Below, in pieces: positions 25,718 to 35,214 of a stretch of 64,000 nt of DNA (its first letter is position 1; the number at the start of each line of letters is the position of its first letter). The notes beneath the pieces were generated by a model. That model did not search any database. It was not told the origin of the DNA and saw nothing but the letters and a program-made list of their open reading frames with translations. The translations under genes and the position numbers were made by a program. Source of the DNA: Pseudomonas putida W15Oct28 (lineage in GTDB: Bacteria > Pseudomonadota > Gammaproteobacteria > Pseudomonadales > Pseudomonadaceae). Location of the stretch: assembly GCF_000708715.2 (NCBI RefSeq), contig NZ_JENB01000011.1:62001-126000 (forward strand), written 5' to 3'.

Positions 25718-26740
25718 TTACTGCGCCGGTGCATCGTCGACCACCTTGAAGCGCAGTACGCCGATCACCTGCCCATCCTCGGTCAGCACCCTGACCTGCC
25801 ACTTGCCCACCGGGTTTGGCGGGAAGTTCTGCTTGTGGGTCCAGGCCCGGTAGCCTTCCTTGCGCCCGCCATGGATGTCCAGGGCGATGCGGTCGACCTC
25901 TTTACCGTCCTTCTGCCACACATGGTAGATCCGCTCGTTCAGGCCGCGTGGTGCGTTGATGGCGGTGTAGGCGTACAGGCCACTGCTGCGGATGCGGCTG
26001 GCGGCAATCTCGTCCAGCGACTCACCTGGCTGGCGGTTCAGTACTTCGGTACTCACCGCCACTTCGGTCATCCACAGGGTGGCCGGCGGTACCCAGGAGC
26101 GCAGCAGCCAGCCCCCGGCGCCGACCGACAGGGTGACCAGCACCAACGCCACGGCGCGGCGCCAGTTGTTGATCGGGAAGCTGCTGGCCAGGCTGGGGAA
26201 CGACAGGGCCATGGCCGCGATCAGGGCCAGCTTGAAGCTTTGCGCGGTGGTCAGGTGCAGGATGATCGGCAGCGCAGTCAGCAGGGCGGCGAACAGCGTC
26301 AGGGTATGCAGCGCCAGGAACAGCCAGCGCCGCGGCGCCAGCCACTTGTAGTACAGCGGGTCGATGATCGAAATCAGGCCAGCGGCGCCGAGCAAGCCGG
26401 TGAACACAAGCTGGCTGCTGTTCCAGGTGGTGGTGATGAAGAAGAACGGCAGCACGAAGAACAGCGTTTCCTGGTGGATCATCTGCGTCGCGTAGCGCAA
26501 CAGCGGCTGCGGGATTTCGCGGTTGAAGGTGCGTGCGAACAGGCCGGTGAGGGTGTTTTCCAGCATCAGCCAGACCCAGCTGACCAGCATGAGCACGGCC
26601 ACCCAGCTGGCCAGGCCGGCCTGGCGGTCGACCAGGATGAAGCTACCGATGCCGGAGAGGAAACCGCCGAGCGCGATGATGCCGGGGTAGCGTTTGAGCA
26701 GTTCGATGATGCGCTGGACGATATGGGGGATTTGGGGCAT
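25718..26740 (-). CDS. DUF5924/DUF2914 membrane protein
   Basis: This 340-residue protein has six or seven N-terminal membrane helices (about 18-225, DUF5924-like) followed by a soluble C-terminal DUF2914 domain (about 245-335: IYHVWQKDGKEVDRIALDIHGGRKEGYRAWTHKQNFPPNPVGKW). No function is established. The Trp-rich DUF2914 fold probably faces the periplasm. It is an independent gene between the MCE operon and the M16 peptidase, flanked by REPs. Confidence 0.82.
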   Translation of the reverse strand: MPQIPHIVQRIIELLKRYPGIIALGGFLSGIGSFILVDRQAGLASWVAVLMLVSWVWLMLENTLTGLFARTFNREIPQPLLRYATQMIHQETLFFVLPFFFITTTWNSSQLVFTGLLGAAGLISIIDPLYYKWLAPRRWLFLALHTLTLFAALLTALPIILHLTTAQSFKLALIAAMALSFPSLASSFPINNWRRAVALVLVTLSVGAGGWLLRSWVPPATLWMTEVAVSTEVLNRQPGESLDEIAASRIRSSGLYAYTAINAPRGLNERIYHVWQKDGKEVDRIALDIHGGRKEGYRAWTHKQNFPPNPVGKWQVRVLTEDGQVIGVLRFKVVDDAPAQ

Positions 26741-26773
26741 TAGGGGCTACAACAGAAAGGATGAGGTGGCTGT

Positions 26774-26862
26774 CCGGGCCCCTTCGCGGGCATGCCCGCT
26801 CCCACAGGGTTCGGCGATAACGCGGTCCTTGTGGGAGCGGGCGTGCCCGCGAAAGGGCCGGT
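26774..26862. repeat. REP inverted pair
   Basis: CCCCTTCGCGGGCATGCCCG.. and its mirror ..GCGTGCCCGCGAAAGGGCC face each other between the M16 peptidase stop and the DUF5924 start. Confidence 0.88.
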
Positions 26863-26885
26863 ACTGGCAAAAGGATACCGCCGAT

Positions 26886-28292
26886 TCACCGCTGCCGTGT
26901 AGCACCACTCGGCCGTTCAGGCCCATGTCGCCGCCAGCGCAGCAACCCTGCCGCCAGGATCAGCCCCACCAGCAAGGCGGCCAGCCCGTAAAGCTCGTCA
27001 TAGCCCAGCAACGGCTTCTCGATACGCAGGTAGCCCTCTTCCTTGAGCAGTTCTTTCAATGCCCCGTTGGCCTGCTCCAGGCTGACCTGGCGCAGCTTGC
27101 GCACCGGGTTGGCAAAACGCCCGTCGGTATAGTCGTTCAGCGCCCCCCAGTAATAGTCGGCCAGGGCGCTGTTGCCCTGGGTGCTCCAGCTTTCCTTGGC
27201 CACGCTGGCGTCCTTGATACGGGCGAAGGTGTCCGGGTCCAGGCCTTCCTTGCGCAGGTGCTCGAACAGGGCCTGCATCACCTTTACCGCCTTGTCGATG
27301 TCATCGCGCTCCAGGTCGGCGTTGAGGCTGATCAGGCCGGTGTCACCGAAGCTTTCGCGTTGCACCGAGGGGCCGTAGGACAGCCCGTTGCGCAGGCGTA
27401 GCTGGTCGTACAGCGCCCAGTCCAGGTAGCGCGACAGTATGTCGAGGGTGGCCTGGTGGTCGTTGTCCAGCACCGGCTCGATGAACAGCCAGTGCAGTTT
27501 GACACTATCGCCCAGCCAGCCCCGGGTCAGGTCGCGACGTTGCTCCGCCTGGTGGGTGATGCTTTCCAGGTTGCGGCGCTCCTCCGGTTCGGTGGCTGGC
27601 AGTTCGCCAAAGGTGCGTTCCAGGTAGGCCGGCAGCAGGCGGTCGAGGCCGCCGACCATGATCAGGGTCATGTTGTTGGCGGCGTACCAGCGGTCACGCA
27701 AGGCCTGTACCTGCTCCAGGGTCATGTCGTCGATGTTGGAGCGCTCCGGGCACTTAAGGCCCAGTTCGGTGGCCAGTTGGCCACTGGCGGGGTGGCCGAT
27801 GTCCTGGCGGTCGAGCCAGCGCTGCAGGTGGCCATAATGGCCACCATCCTCGCGCTCGATGATGCGCTTGGCAGTGGCCAGGGCCTTGGCGTCGATGTGG
27901 GTATCGCGGATGACCGCCAGCAGCAGGTCGAGTACCTTGCGCTGGTTGCGCGCCGGGGCTTCGATGACGAAGGTGGTGTCGGCGCTGCTGGTGTAGGCGT
28001 TCCACTCGCCGCCAAGCGCTTGCAGGCGTTCTTCCAGGCCGCCCTCGCCTGTTTCGTCGATGCCGCTGAACAGCAGGTGCTCAAGCAGGTGTGGCAGCTC
28101 TTTCTGCTCGCAATCGAAGTCGTCCAGGCCTACCCCGACCACCAGCCGAATCGCCACATGGTCACGCTCGTAGCCGTTTTTCAGGATGACCTGCAGGCCG
28201 TTGGGCAGCAGGTAGCCCTCAACGCGTGAGCGGTCGAGGGCCAATGAGGGCAGGCTGCAGATCAGCAGGCAAACGAACATCAGGCAACGCAT
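26886..28292 (-). CDS. M16 family metallopeptidase with C-terminal membrane anchor
   Basis: This 468-residue protein has a signal peptide (MRCLMFVCLLICSLPSLA), a pitrilysin-type domain with the inverted zinc motif HLLEH (HxxEH) near residue 68 and downstream glutamates in RIIERED, and an M16C substrate-binding domain. A hydrophobic helix near the C-terminus (LAALLVGLILAAGLLRW), followed by Arg-rich residues, would anchor it in the inner membrane facing the periplasm. A C-terminal anchor is unusual for M16 proteases. The substrate is unknown. It probably shares a transcript with the Na/Pi-type gene 30 bases upstream. Confidence 0.87.
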   Translation of the reverse strand: MRCLMFVCLLICSLPSLALDRSRVEGYLLPNGLQVILKNGYERDHVAIRLVVGVGLDDFDCEQKELPHLLEHLLFSGIDETGEGGLEERLQALGGEWNAYTSSADTTFVIEAPARNQRKVLDLLLAVIRDTHIDAKALATAKRIIEREDGGHYGHLQRWLDRQDIGHPASGQLATELGLKCPERSNIDDMTLEQVQALRDRWYAANNMTLIMVGGLDRLLPAYLERTFGELPATEPEERRNLESITHQAEQRRDLTRGWLGDSVKLHWLFIEPVLDNDHQATLDILSRYLDWALYDQLRLRNGLSYGPSVQRESFGDTGLISLNADLERDDIDKAVKVMQALFEHLRKEGLDPDTFARIKDASVAKESWSTQGNSALADYYWGALNDYTDGRFANPVRKLRQVSLEQANGALKELLKEEGYLRIEKPLLGYDELYGLAALLVGLILAAGLLRWRRHGPERPSGATRQR

Positions 28293-28322
28293 GGGCGAGC
28301 GAGAATCCTCTGGTAGGCAATA

Positions 28323-29981
28323 TCAGGGCAGACGGGCTTCGTCCGGCACGCTGTCGAGCATCAGGCCGCCGGTGTCCGAGCCGCCCAGTACCACATAGGC
28401 ACTGCTGCAGAACAAAGAGTTCAACCGCTTCATGTCGGCGATCAGCTCCAAGTGTAGCGAACTGGTCTCGATACTTTGCACCACCTTACGCTGCAAGCGG
28501 CTGACATGGGCGTGCGCCAGGCGCCGTTCCTGGGCGCGAAAACGGCGTTTTTCCCGCAGCAGCAAGCGGGCGCTTTCCGGGTCGGCACTGAGAAACACCG
28601 TCAGGCCCAGGCGCAGGTTGGCCAGCAATTGCTCCTGCAGGCCGGTGAGCTCCTCCAGGCCTGTCTGGGAAAACTCCCGGCGCTGGCTGGTTTTCTGCTG
28701 CTGGACCTTGCGCAGCATGCGCTCGATCAGGTCGCAGGCCAGCTTGAGGTTGATCGCCAGTTCGATGATCTCTGCCCAACGGCGGTTGTCCTGCTCGCTG
28801 AGGTCTTCGCGCGACATCTGCGCCAGGTACAGCTTGATCGCGCTGTACAGGGCTTCGGCGTCTTCGCCCAGGGCGCGGACCTGCTGTGGCAGCGCGGTCT
28901 GGGTGCCGCGCAGGGCGCCGAGCATGGCTTCGAGCAGGCTGTCGACGATATCGCCCAGGCGCAGGGTTTCGCGGCATGCGTTGGCCAAGGCCAGGCTGGG
29001 CGTTTCCAGTGCCGAGGCGTCGAGGTGGCGTGGGCGCGCTTGCCCGTTGCCGGTTTCGCGCTCGGGCAGCAGGGTATTGCACAGCCGGCCCATGAGTTTG
29101 ACCGTGGGTAGCATGAGCAGGCAGCGCAGCGTGTTGTAGAGCAGGTGGAAGCCGATGACCAGCTCTTGCGGGCTGAAGCTCAGCGAGTCCATCCACGCCA
29201 CCAACGGGTGCAGCACCGGAATGATCAGCAGCAGGCCGAACAGCTTGTACAGCAGGCTGCCCAAGGCCACCCGGCGCCCGGCGGTGTTTTGCATGCTGGT
29301 GCTGATGAAGGCCAGCAAGCCACTGCCGATGTTGGCCCCGACCACCAGGCCGATGGCCACCGGCAGGCTGATGACTTCGGCGCCTGCCAACGTTGCGGTC
29401 AGCAGCACGGCGGCCAGGCTGGAATAGGAAATCATGGCGAACATCGCGCCGACCAGGGCGTCCAGCATGATGTCGCCGGTTAGTGAGGCAAACAGCACTT
29501 TCACGCCTTGGGCATGGGTGATCGGCGCCGCTGCCTGCACGATCAGCTCCAGTGCCAGAATGATCAGGCCAAGCCCGATGCCAACACGGCCCAGTTGGCC
29601 AGCCCTTGTCTGCTTGCGCGAGAGAAAGAAAATCACGCCCAGAAAGATCAGCAGCGGTGACAGCCACGACAGGTCGAAGGTCAGTACCCGGGCCATCAGC
29701 GCGGTACCTACATCGGCACCCAGCATGATCGCCAGGGCTGGGGTCATGGCCATCAGGCCCTGGCCGACGAAGGACGTGACCAACATGGCCGTGGCGTTAC
29801 TGCTTTGCACCATGGCGGTGACCAGAATGCCGGCGATGAACGCCAGCGGGCGCTTGTCCATGTTCTGGCTGATGATGCGCCGCAGGTTCGAGCCGAACAC
29901 CCGCAGGATGCCCGTACGCACGATGTGGGTACCCCAGACCAGAAGCGTCACGGCCGAGAGCAGGTTGAGCAGGGTCAGCAT
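28323..29981 (-). CDS. Na/Pi-cotransporter family protein with PhoU-like domain
   Basis: This 552-residue membrane protein has about nine helices in its first 310 residues with the duplicated QSSNATAMLVTSF and GANIGSGLLAF motifs of the NptA/PhoU family, and a helical PhoU-like cytoplasmic domain at about 335-540. It may move phosphate with sodium or act in phosphate homeostasis. ATG 29981 follows CAGGGGGCC; an in-frame GTG lies 21 bases upstream. Confidence 0.88.
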   Translation of the reverse strand: MLTLLNLLSAVTLLVWGTHIVRTGILRVFGSNLRRIISQNMDKRPLAFIAGILVTAMVQSSNATAMLVTSFVGQGLMAMTPALAIMLGADVGTALMARVLTFDLSWLSPLLIFLGVIFFLSRKQTRAGQLGRVGIGLGLIILALELIVQAAAPITHAQGVKVLFASLTGDIMLDALVGAMFAMISYSSLAAVLLTATLAGAEVISLPVAIGLVVGANIGSGLLAFISTSMQNTAGRRVALGSLLYKLFGLLLIIPVLHPLVAWMDSLSFSPQELVIGFHLLYNTLRCLLMLPTVKLMGRLCNTLLPERETGNGQARPRHLDASALETPSLALANACRETLRLGDIVDSLLEAMLGALRGTQTALPQQVRALGEDAEALYSAIKLYLAQMSREDLSEQDNRRWAEIIELAINLKLACDLIERMLRKVQQQKTSQRREFSQTGLEELTGLQEQLLANLRLGLTVFLSADPESARLLLREKRRFRAQERRLAHAHVSRLQRKVVQSIETSSLHLELIADMKRLNSLFCSSAYVVLGGSDTGGLMLDSVPDEARLP

Positions 29982-30140
29982 GGCGAAGGCCCCCTGTTGC
30001 ACTGGCCCACCGGGCCAAGAAAAGAAACGTGAGCTTTTGAAGAATTTTCAGTGCTCACTCAAAGCTTTAGTTGTTTTACGCAGCTGTCGCCAGCTTCGCA
30101 TGGCAGTCATTTATTTGAAACACATGGGAAATGAATGATT

Positions 30141-30252
30141 GCCTGTGCCGGCCTCTTCGCGGGCTCGCCCGCTCCCACAGGAACTGTATTGCTCTTGAGA
30201 GCGGCGCCGTCCATGTGGGAGCGGGCAAGCCCGCGAAGAGGCCGGCACAGGC
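30141..30252. repeat. REP inverted pair
   Basis: GCCTGTGCCGGCCTCTTCGC.. and ..GCGAAGAGGCCGGCACAGGC are near-perfect mirror copies. The rest of the 330-base gap from 29982 to 30310 holds the upstream region of the Na/Pi gene and the terC terminator, with no coding signal. Confidence 0.92.
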
Positions 30253-30265
30253 AATGTTCAGGCAT

Positions 30266-30292
30266 GAAAAAGGGCCCCGGAGGGCCCTTTGT
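30266..30292 (-). terminator. Terminator of terC
   Basis: AAAGGGCCCTCCGGGGCCCTTTTT on the minus strand: a G/C stem followed by T, about 20 bases after the terC stop. Confidence 0.85.
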
Positions 30293-30310
30293 GTCCTGCA
30301 CTTCCTGGTC

Positions 30311-31081
30311 TTATTGACCCGGAATGTCTTTGCGCAGTTTCACCGGGTCTTGCTCTTTGCCATCTTTGCGGGCCGAGGCGGTGCGCATGCGGATGTTGAT
30401 GGCTTCCACCGCCAGCGAGAAGGCCATGGCGAAGTAGACGTAGCCCTTCGGCACGTGCACGTCGAAAGCTTCGGCGATCAGCACGGTACCCACCACGATC
30501 AGGAACGAAAGTGCGAGCATCTTCAGCGACGGGTGTTTGTCGATGAAATTGCTGATGGCACCGGCGCACAGCATCATCACCAGCACGGCGACAACGATGG
30601 CGGCGATCATCACCGGCACGTGGGAAACCATGCCCACTGCGGTGATCACCGAGTCCAGCGAGAACACGATGTCGATGATGGCGATCTGGATGATGGTGTA
30701 GAAGAACTTGCCACCCGCGCCTTTCGGCTCGTCCGGGTTTTCGTCTTCGCCTTCCAGGCCGTGGTAGATCTCTTGCGAGCTTTTCCACAGCAGGAACAGG
30801 CCACCGAAGAACAGGATCAGGTCACGCCCGGAGATGCCTTGGCCGAACACCACGAACAGGTCGGCGGTAAGGCGCATGACCCAGGTAATCGACAGCAGCA
30901 GCAGGATACGGGTGACCATGGCCAGGGCCAGGCCGAAGATCCGGGTGCGCGGCTGCATGTGCTTGGGCATGCGGCTGACCAGGATCGAGATCATGATGAT
31001 GTTGTCGATACCCAGGACGATCTCAAGCGCGGTGAGGGTAAAAAAGGCAACCCAGATTTCCGGGCTGGTCAGCCATTCCAT
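30311..31081 (-). CDS. TerC family integral membrane protein
   Basis: This 256-residue protein has seven or so helices and the TerC/Alx hallmark motifs LEIVLGIDNIIMISIL and DIVFSLDSVITAVGM, each with a conserved Asp. Related proteins export manganese (Alx/MntX) or act in tellurite resistance. The ATG at 31081 follows GAAGGAAAATAC, a strong ribosome-binding site; the frame stays open 27 bases upstream. It lies downstream of the CitMHS gene on the same strand. Confidence 0.88.
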   Translation of the reverse strand: MEWLTSPEIWVAFFTLTALEIVLGIDNIIMISILVSRMPKHMQPRTRIFGLALAMVTRILLLLSITWVMRLTADLFVVFGQGISGRDLILFFGGLFLLWKSSQEIYHGLEGEDENPDEPKGAGGKFFYTIIQIAIIDIVFSLDSVITAVGMVSHVPVMIAAIVVAVLVMMLCAGAISNFIDKHPSLKMLALSFLIVVGTVLIAEAFDVHVPKGYVYFAMAFSLAVEAINIRMRTASARKDGKEQDPVKLRKDIPGQ

Positions 31082-31156
31082 GTATTTTCCTTCGAGCGGT
31101 AATGGCAACGCGCCCCGGTCAGGGCGCGTCGCGTAGGTGATACGGATACGTATGTA

Positions 31157-32464
31157 TTAAAGACTACTGAACAGCGGGAAAATCCCCATCAGCAGTGCGG
31201 CGAGCATTATGCACAGGCACACCAGCACTGCCCACTTGAGCGTGAAGCGCTGATGATCGCCGAACTCGATACCAGCCAGGGCCACCAGCAGGTAGGTGGA
31301 GGGTACCAGCGGGCTGAGCAGGTGTACCGGCTGCCCGACGATCGACGCACGGGCCATTTCCACCGGGGTGATGCCGTAGTGGCTGGCGGCTTCGGCCAGC
31401 ACCGGCAATACGCCGTAGTAGAAGGCATCGTTGGACATGAAGAAGGTGAACGGCATGCTCACGATCGCGGTGATTACCGCCAGGTACGGGCCCAGCGCTT
31501 CGGGGATGACGGCCAGCAGGCTCTTGGACATGGCGTCGACCATGCCGGTACCCGACAGGATACCGGTGAAGATGCCGGCGGCGAAGATCAGCCCGGTCAC
31601 GGCCAGCACGCTGCCGGCGTGGGCAGCGATGCGGTCCTTCTGCTGCTGCAGGCACGGGTAGTTGACGATCATGGCGATGCTGAAGGCGATCATGAACAGC
31701 ACGGGCAGCGGCAGCACACCGGCGATCAGCGCGACCATCAGGGCGGCGGTCAGGGCACCGTTGAAGTACAGCAGCTTGGGCCGGCGTGCTTCCGGGAATT
31801 GCGAAACGGTGATTTCGCTGTGGTCGACGTCGTCGGTCGGCAGGTGCAGTTCGCCCAGGCGGGCACGTTCACGCTTGCCGTACATGTAGGCAATGGCCAG
31901 GATCGCCAGCACGCCGAACAGCATGGCCGGGATCATCGGCACGAAGATGTCCGAGGGGTCCACATGCAGGGCACTGGCGGCGCGGGCAGTCGGGCCACCC
32001 CAAGGGGTCATGTTCATCACCCCACCGGCCAGGATGATCAGGCCGGCCATGATCCGCGGGCTCATGCCCAGGCGGCTGTACATCGGCAGCATGGCGGCGC
32101 AGCAGATCATGTAGGTGGTGGCGCCGTCACCGTCGAGCGAGACCACCAGGGCCAGCACGGCGGTACCGACCGAGACTTTCAGCGGGTCGCCCTTGACCAG
32201 TTTGAGGATCTTGCGCACGGCCGGGTCGAACAGGCCGGAGTCGATCATCAGGGCGAAGTAGAGGATGGCGAACATCAGCATCACGCCGGTAGGTGCGAGC
32301 TTGCTGATGCCTTCGAGCATCATGGGGCCGATCTTGGCGGAGAAGCCGCCGAACAGGGCGAACAGGATCGGTACCAGGATCAGGGCGATCAAGGCCGACA
32401 GGCGCTTGGTCATGATCAGGTACATGAAGGTGATGACCATGGCAAAGCCGAGGAAGGTCAGCAT
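31157..32464 (-). CDS. CitMHS family citrate-metal transporter
   Basis: This 435-residue, roughly 12-helix carrier resembles Bacillus CitM/CitH, which take up citrate complexed with divalent metals in symport with protons. Typical segments are SLDGDGATTYMICCAAMLPMY, GGVMNMTPWGGPTARAASAL, MPFTFFMSNDAFYYGVLPVL and GQPVHLLSPLVPSTYLL. A GGAG ribosome-binding site lies before the ATG. No two-component regulator is adjacent. The metal partner is not predictable. Confidence 0.9.
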   Translation of the reverse strand: MLTFLGFAMVITFMYLIMTKRLSALIALILVPILFALFGGFSAKIGPMMLEGISKLAPTGVMLMFAILYFALMIDSGLFDPAVRKILKLVKGDPLKVSVGTAVLALVVSLDGDGATTYMICCAAMLPMYSRLGMSPRIMAGLIILAGGVMNMTPWGGPTARAASALHVDPSDIFVPMIPAMLFGVLAILAIAYMYGKRERARLGELHLPTDDVDHSEITVSQFPEARRPKLLYFNGALTAALMVALIAGVLPLPVLFMIAFSIAMIVNYPCLQQQKDRIAAHAGSVLAVTGLIFAAGIFTGILSGTGMVDAMSKSLLAVIPEALGPYLAVITAIVSMPFTFFMSNDAFYYGVLPVLAEAASHYGITPVEMARASIVGQPVHLLSPLVPSTYLLVALAGIEFGDHQRFTLKWAVLVCLCIMLAALLMGIFPLFSSL

Positions 32465-32731
32465 GGCAATACTCCAGGCGTGGCGCGGCGAAAGGAAAGT
32501 CGATTCGGGCGGATCAGCGCGTCAGGCGCTGCACAGGGAGCATGCGGAGGGGTACTGCAGGAAGGCGGGCACAGGAATACATCAGAATCACCATTGTTGT
32601 TGTTGATTGGGCCGGGCGCGGTGTTTACCGGGTGCCCTGGCTGACCGGTCTTGTGCCGGTAGTGGGGGCTATCCTATGAGGACAAGCTTTCAGCCAGCTT
32701 TCGCTGAGGCAAAGGCGACGAGAGGTAGGTG

Positions 32732-33133
32732 ATGCAGAATGTGACCGAAGGGGGCTGCCATTGCGGCGCCTTGCGTTACCGGTTGGAGGGTGACCTGACC
32801 GACATTGCCCACTGCCACTGCACGATTTGCCGCCGGGTAAGCGGCGGGCTGGTGGTGACCTGGCTCACCCTGCCCCGTTCGGGGTTTCAGTGGCTGGTGG
32901 GCGAACCGAACTGCTATGTGGCACCGGCCAGTTGCCGCCGGTACTTCTGTGGGCATTGCGGGGCGCATGTGGCACTGGTAACCACGCACAGCCCGGAAAC
33001 GGTTGATGTGACGGTGGCGACGCTGGATCAGCCCGAGCGGGTCAGGGCCAACCGGCATATCTGGGTGGGCAGCCGGTTGCCTTGGCTGCATCTGGATGAA
33101 CAGCTGCCTTCCGAGGCCGAAGAGAAACTGTAG
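32732..33133 (+). CDS. GFA/CENP-V family zinc protein
   Basis: This 133-residue protein has the Mss4-like fold of glutathione-dependent formaldehyde-activating enzyme homologues. The zinc ligands are visible in order: GCHCGALRY, HCHCTICRR and YFCGHCGAH. Family members bind zinc, and some bind glutathione adducts; the real substrate of most is unknown. The ATG at 32732 follows AGAGGTAGGTG and overlaps a possible GTG three bases earlier. The gene stands alone, divergent from citMHS, with REPs behind it. Confidence 0.85.
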   Translation: MQNVTEGGCHCGALRYRLEGDLTDIAHCHCTICRRVSGGLVVTWLTLPRSGFQWLVGEPNCYVAPASCRRYFCGHCGAHVALVTTHSPETVDVTVATLDQPERVRANRHIWVGSRLPWLHLDEQLPSEAEEKL

Positions 33134-33145
33134 GACTTGTGTTGT

Positions 33146-33254
33146 CTGTACCGGCCCTTTCGCGGGTGAACCCGCTCCCACAGGATTACCGCAGTCTCAG
33201 GAAATGCGAAGTCCCTGTGGGAGCGGGTTTACCCGCGAAGAGGCCGGCACAGGC
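33146..33254. repeat. REP inverted pair
   Basis: CTGTACCGGCCCTTTCGCGG.. and ..CGCGAAGAGGCCGGCACAGG lie between the convergent GFA and DUF4105 genes. Confidence 0.88.
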
Positions 33255-33258
33255 AACA

Positions 33259-35214
33259 TCACAATTGCAGGCCACCGGCAGCTTTATGCAGCGCCCGCAA
33301 ATGCTCGCCGATCTGCTTCACATTGGCCTCGACCGCGGCAATTTCCTTGGCCCGTGATGGCTCCAGCAGCGCCCTCACCTCTTTGTCCAGGCTGGTGCTC
33401 AAGCGCAACAGCTGCGCCTGGCGTTCGCTGCTCACCTGCTCAAGGTGCTTGCGCTCTTCGGGTTGCGGCAGCCCGTAGCCCTTGGCATCGAGCAACTCTG
33501 CCGGGCGGCTGAGGAAACCGCTGTTGGCGAGCATCTGCTTGAGGGTTGCGTCAGCTTTGTTGATGCTGCCATCTTTCAGCGCCGCAGCATTCAGGTAACG
33601 CTGCTTGACCTCGTCCTGGGCCAGCAGCAGTTGCCGGCGCAAGCTGGCCTGTTCCAGTAGCAGCAACGCAGCGCTGGTGCGCAGGTCGGCCTTGGCGAAC
33701 CAGGGGCGGCGCTGTTCGGCATCCTGGGCCAGCCAGTCTTCAACCAGGGTTTGCTTGATCGGCAGCTGTTTCCTCAGTACCTCGAACATGGCCTGGTAGC
33801 GGTCGCGGTAGGAGTCGAAACGGTAGCCCAGGCGCAACGCCTCGCGCGGGTCGTCGAGCACGCTGGTGTCGGCCAGCCCCCTGCCCTTGAGCACGGCCAG
33901 CAAGCCGTTGGGCATGATGCTGTCGAGGTCGTTCAGGCGTGGGTTGGCGGTGCCGCTGCGCAGCAGTTTCAATGACTCCACCGCACAGTTGTTGGACAGG
34001 AACCAATAGTTGCCGTCATAGCCCCAGTGCATCTCGGCGGCCTGACGCACCAGGTTCTCGACTTCATCGCGGTTGAGCTTCAAGGGTACCGAGGCCAAGC
34101 TACGCAGTTCGGTCTTGGTGTATTCATCGATCACCTGGCCCAGCGGCAGTACGAACAAGCGCGAGGGGTAGACACCAATCAGGCCGTCCCAGCTGGACAG
34201 CTGCACGTCGTTGACGAAGGCGCGGTACGACAGCACCAGGCTCTGGTCGAGGTCCAGGCGGCAGTCCGGCCCGCGTGGGCGGCCGGGCTTGCAGATCACC
34301 AGGCGCAGCATGCTGTGGCCCCAGCGGCTGACCAGGTTCTGGTTGGCTTCGGCCAGCAGGTAATCCACTTCATACACCCGCTCGGGGTCGATTTCACCCA
34401 GCGGCTGGCGGGCGAAGTCGCTGCCCGCGTTGATGAACGGCAGGCCCTTGGCGCAGGTGTCCTGCTGGGGTGCCCAGCCGAAGTGCTCGCGCAGGTACTG
34501 GTTCAGCGCCGGGCGGCGGCAGCCGTAGCTCGGGTCGAGGAGGAAGTACTCCATGTTGACCGCGATGTACTCCTTGGGGCTGCTCAGCTCATAGCTGTCT
34601 GGGCTGCGCACGAACTGGCCATTCTGCTGTTCGCGCTCGCCGCGTCGGCCCACGTACTGCTGCCAGCCGGCCAGGTCGAGCAGGCGCGGGTCGTCGCTGA
34701 GGGTGAAGCGGCGCTCGGCCTGGCCGCGGCATTCTTCGGGCAGGCCAATCTTGCCCAGCGTGCCTTGCTGGCGCTTGCAGCGGGCAATCAGCGAGCTTTC
34801 GGCACCGGGCCACAGTCGGGCACGGTCGTAGATATGGGTGAGCTCGTGCAACACGGTGGCCAGCAGCTCTTCACGCACCGTGCCGTGTGGGCGGTTGGTG
34901 CGCTCGCTGGCGGCGCTGCCATCGGTGAGGCTGGGCAGCAGGCGACGGTTGAGTTCGAGGGTGGACACCAGTGATGCCTGGCCGTAGGCGTCGGCAGGCA
35001 TGTTGTCGCTCCAGCTGACCCGTACGCGACGGTCCAACTGTTGCTTGAAGCGCGCAGGCAGCTTGCCCATGGCCTCGTCGAGCAGGGCTTGGGTGGCCTG
35101 GGTTTGTTGTGGGTCGAGGCCGGATGCCTGCAGCTCAAGCTGCAGGTCGGCCAATGCGGGTGTGCCGAGCAGCGTCAGGACGCAGCCGAGCAGCCAGGCA
35201 CGCATGCGGTTCAC
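33259..35214 (-). CDS. DUF4105 protein with HEXXH domain (uncharacterised periplasmic enzyme)
   Basis: This 651-residue exported protein has a signal peptide ending TPALA (about residue 22). An N-terminal half carries a zinc-protease-like HELTH at 123-127 (ATVLHELTHIYD), and a DUF4105 domain at about 275-440 has a candidate catalytic pair H300 (WGHSML) and C410 (SNNCAVESL). A helical C-terminal region (about 480-651) follows. DUF4105 is the domain of the Bacteroides lipoprotein acyltransferase Lnb, which uses a thiol-type active site. Here there is no transmembrane anchor beyond the signal. The GTG start overlaps the stop of a DUF2388 gene (GTGA), so the two are coupled; an ATG nine bases later is the alternative. 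The function is unknown. Confidence 0.82.
   Translation of the reverse strand: MNRMRAWLLGCVLTLLGTPALADLQLELQASGLDPQQTQATQALLDEAMGKLPARFKQQLDRRVRVSWSDNMPADAYGQASLVSTLELNRRLLPSLTDGSAASERTNRPHGTVREELLATVLHELTHIYDRARLWPGAESSLIARCKRQQGTLGKIGLPEECRGQAERRFTLSDDPRLLDLAGWQQYVGRRGEREQQNGQFVRSPDSYELSSPKEYIAVNMEYFLLDPSYGCRRPALNQYLREHFGWAPQQDTCAKGLPFINAGSDFARQPLGEIDPERVYEVDYLLAEANQNLVSRWGHSMLRLVICKPGRPRGPDCRLDLDQSLVLSYRAFVNDVQLSSWDGLIGVYPSRLFVLPLGQVIDEYTKTELRSLASVPLKLNRDEVENLVRQAAEMHWGYDGNYWFLSNNCAVESLKLLRSGTANPRLNDLDSIMPNGLLAVLKGRGLADTSVLDDPREALRLGYRFDSYRDRYQAMFEVLRKQLPIKQTLVEDWLAQDAEQRRPWFAKADLRTSAALLLLEQASLRRQLLLAQDEVKQRYLNAAALKDGSINKADATLKQMLANSGFLSRPAELLDAKGYGLPQPEERKHLEQVSSERQAQLLRLSTSLDKEVRALLEPSRAKEIAAVEANVKQIGEHLRALHKAAGGLQL

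Noticed and set aside
31253-32644. 463-codon open frame on the + strand
   Set aside because: Antisense to CitMHS, very rich in Gln, His and Gly, no domain.
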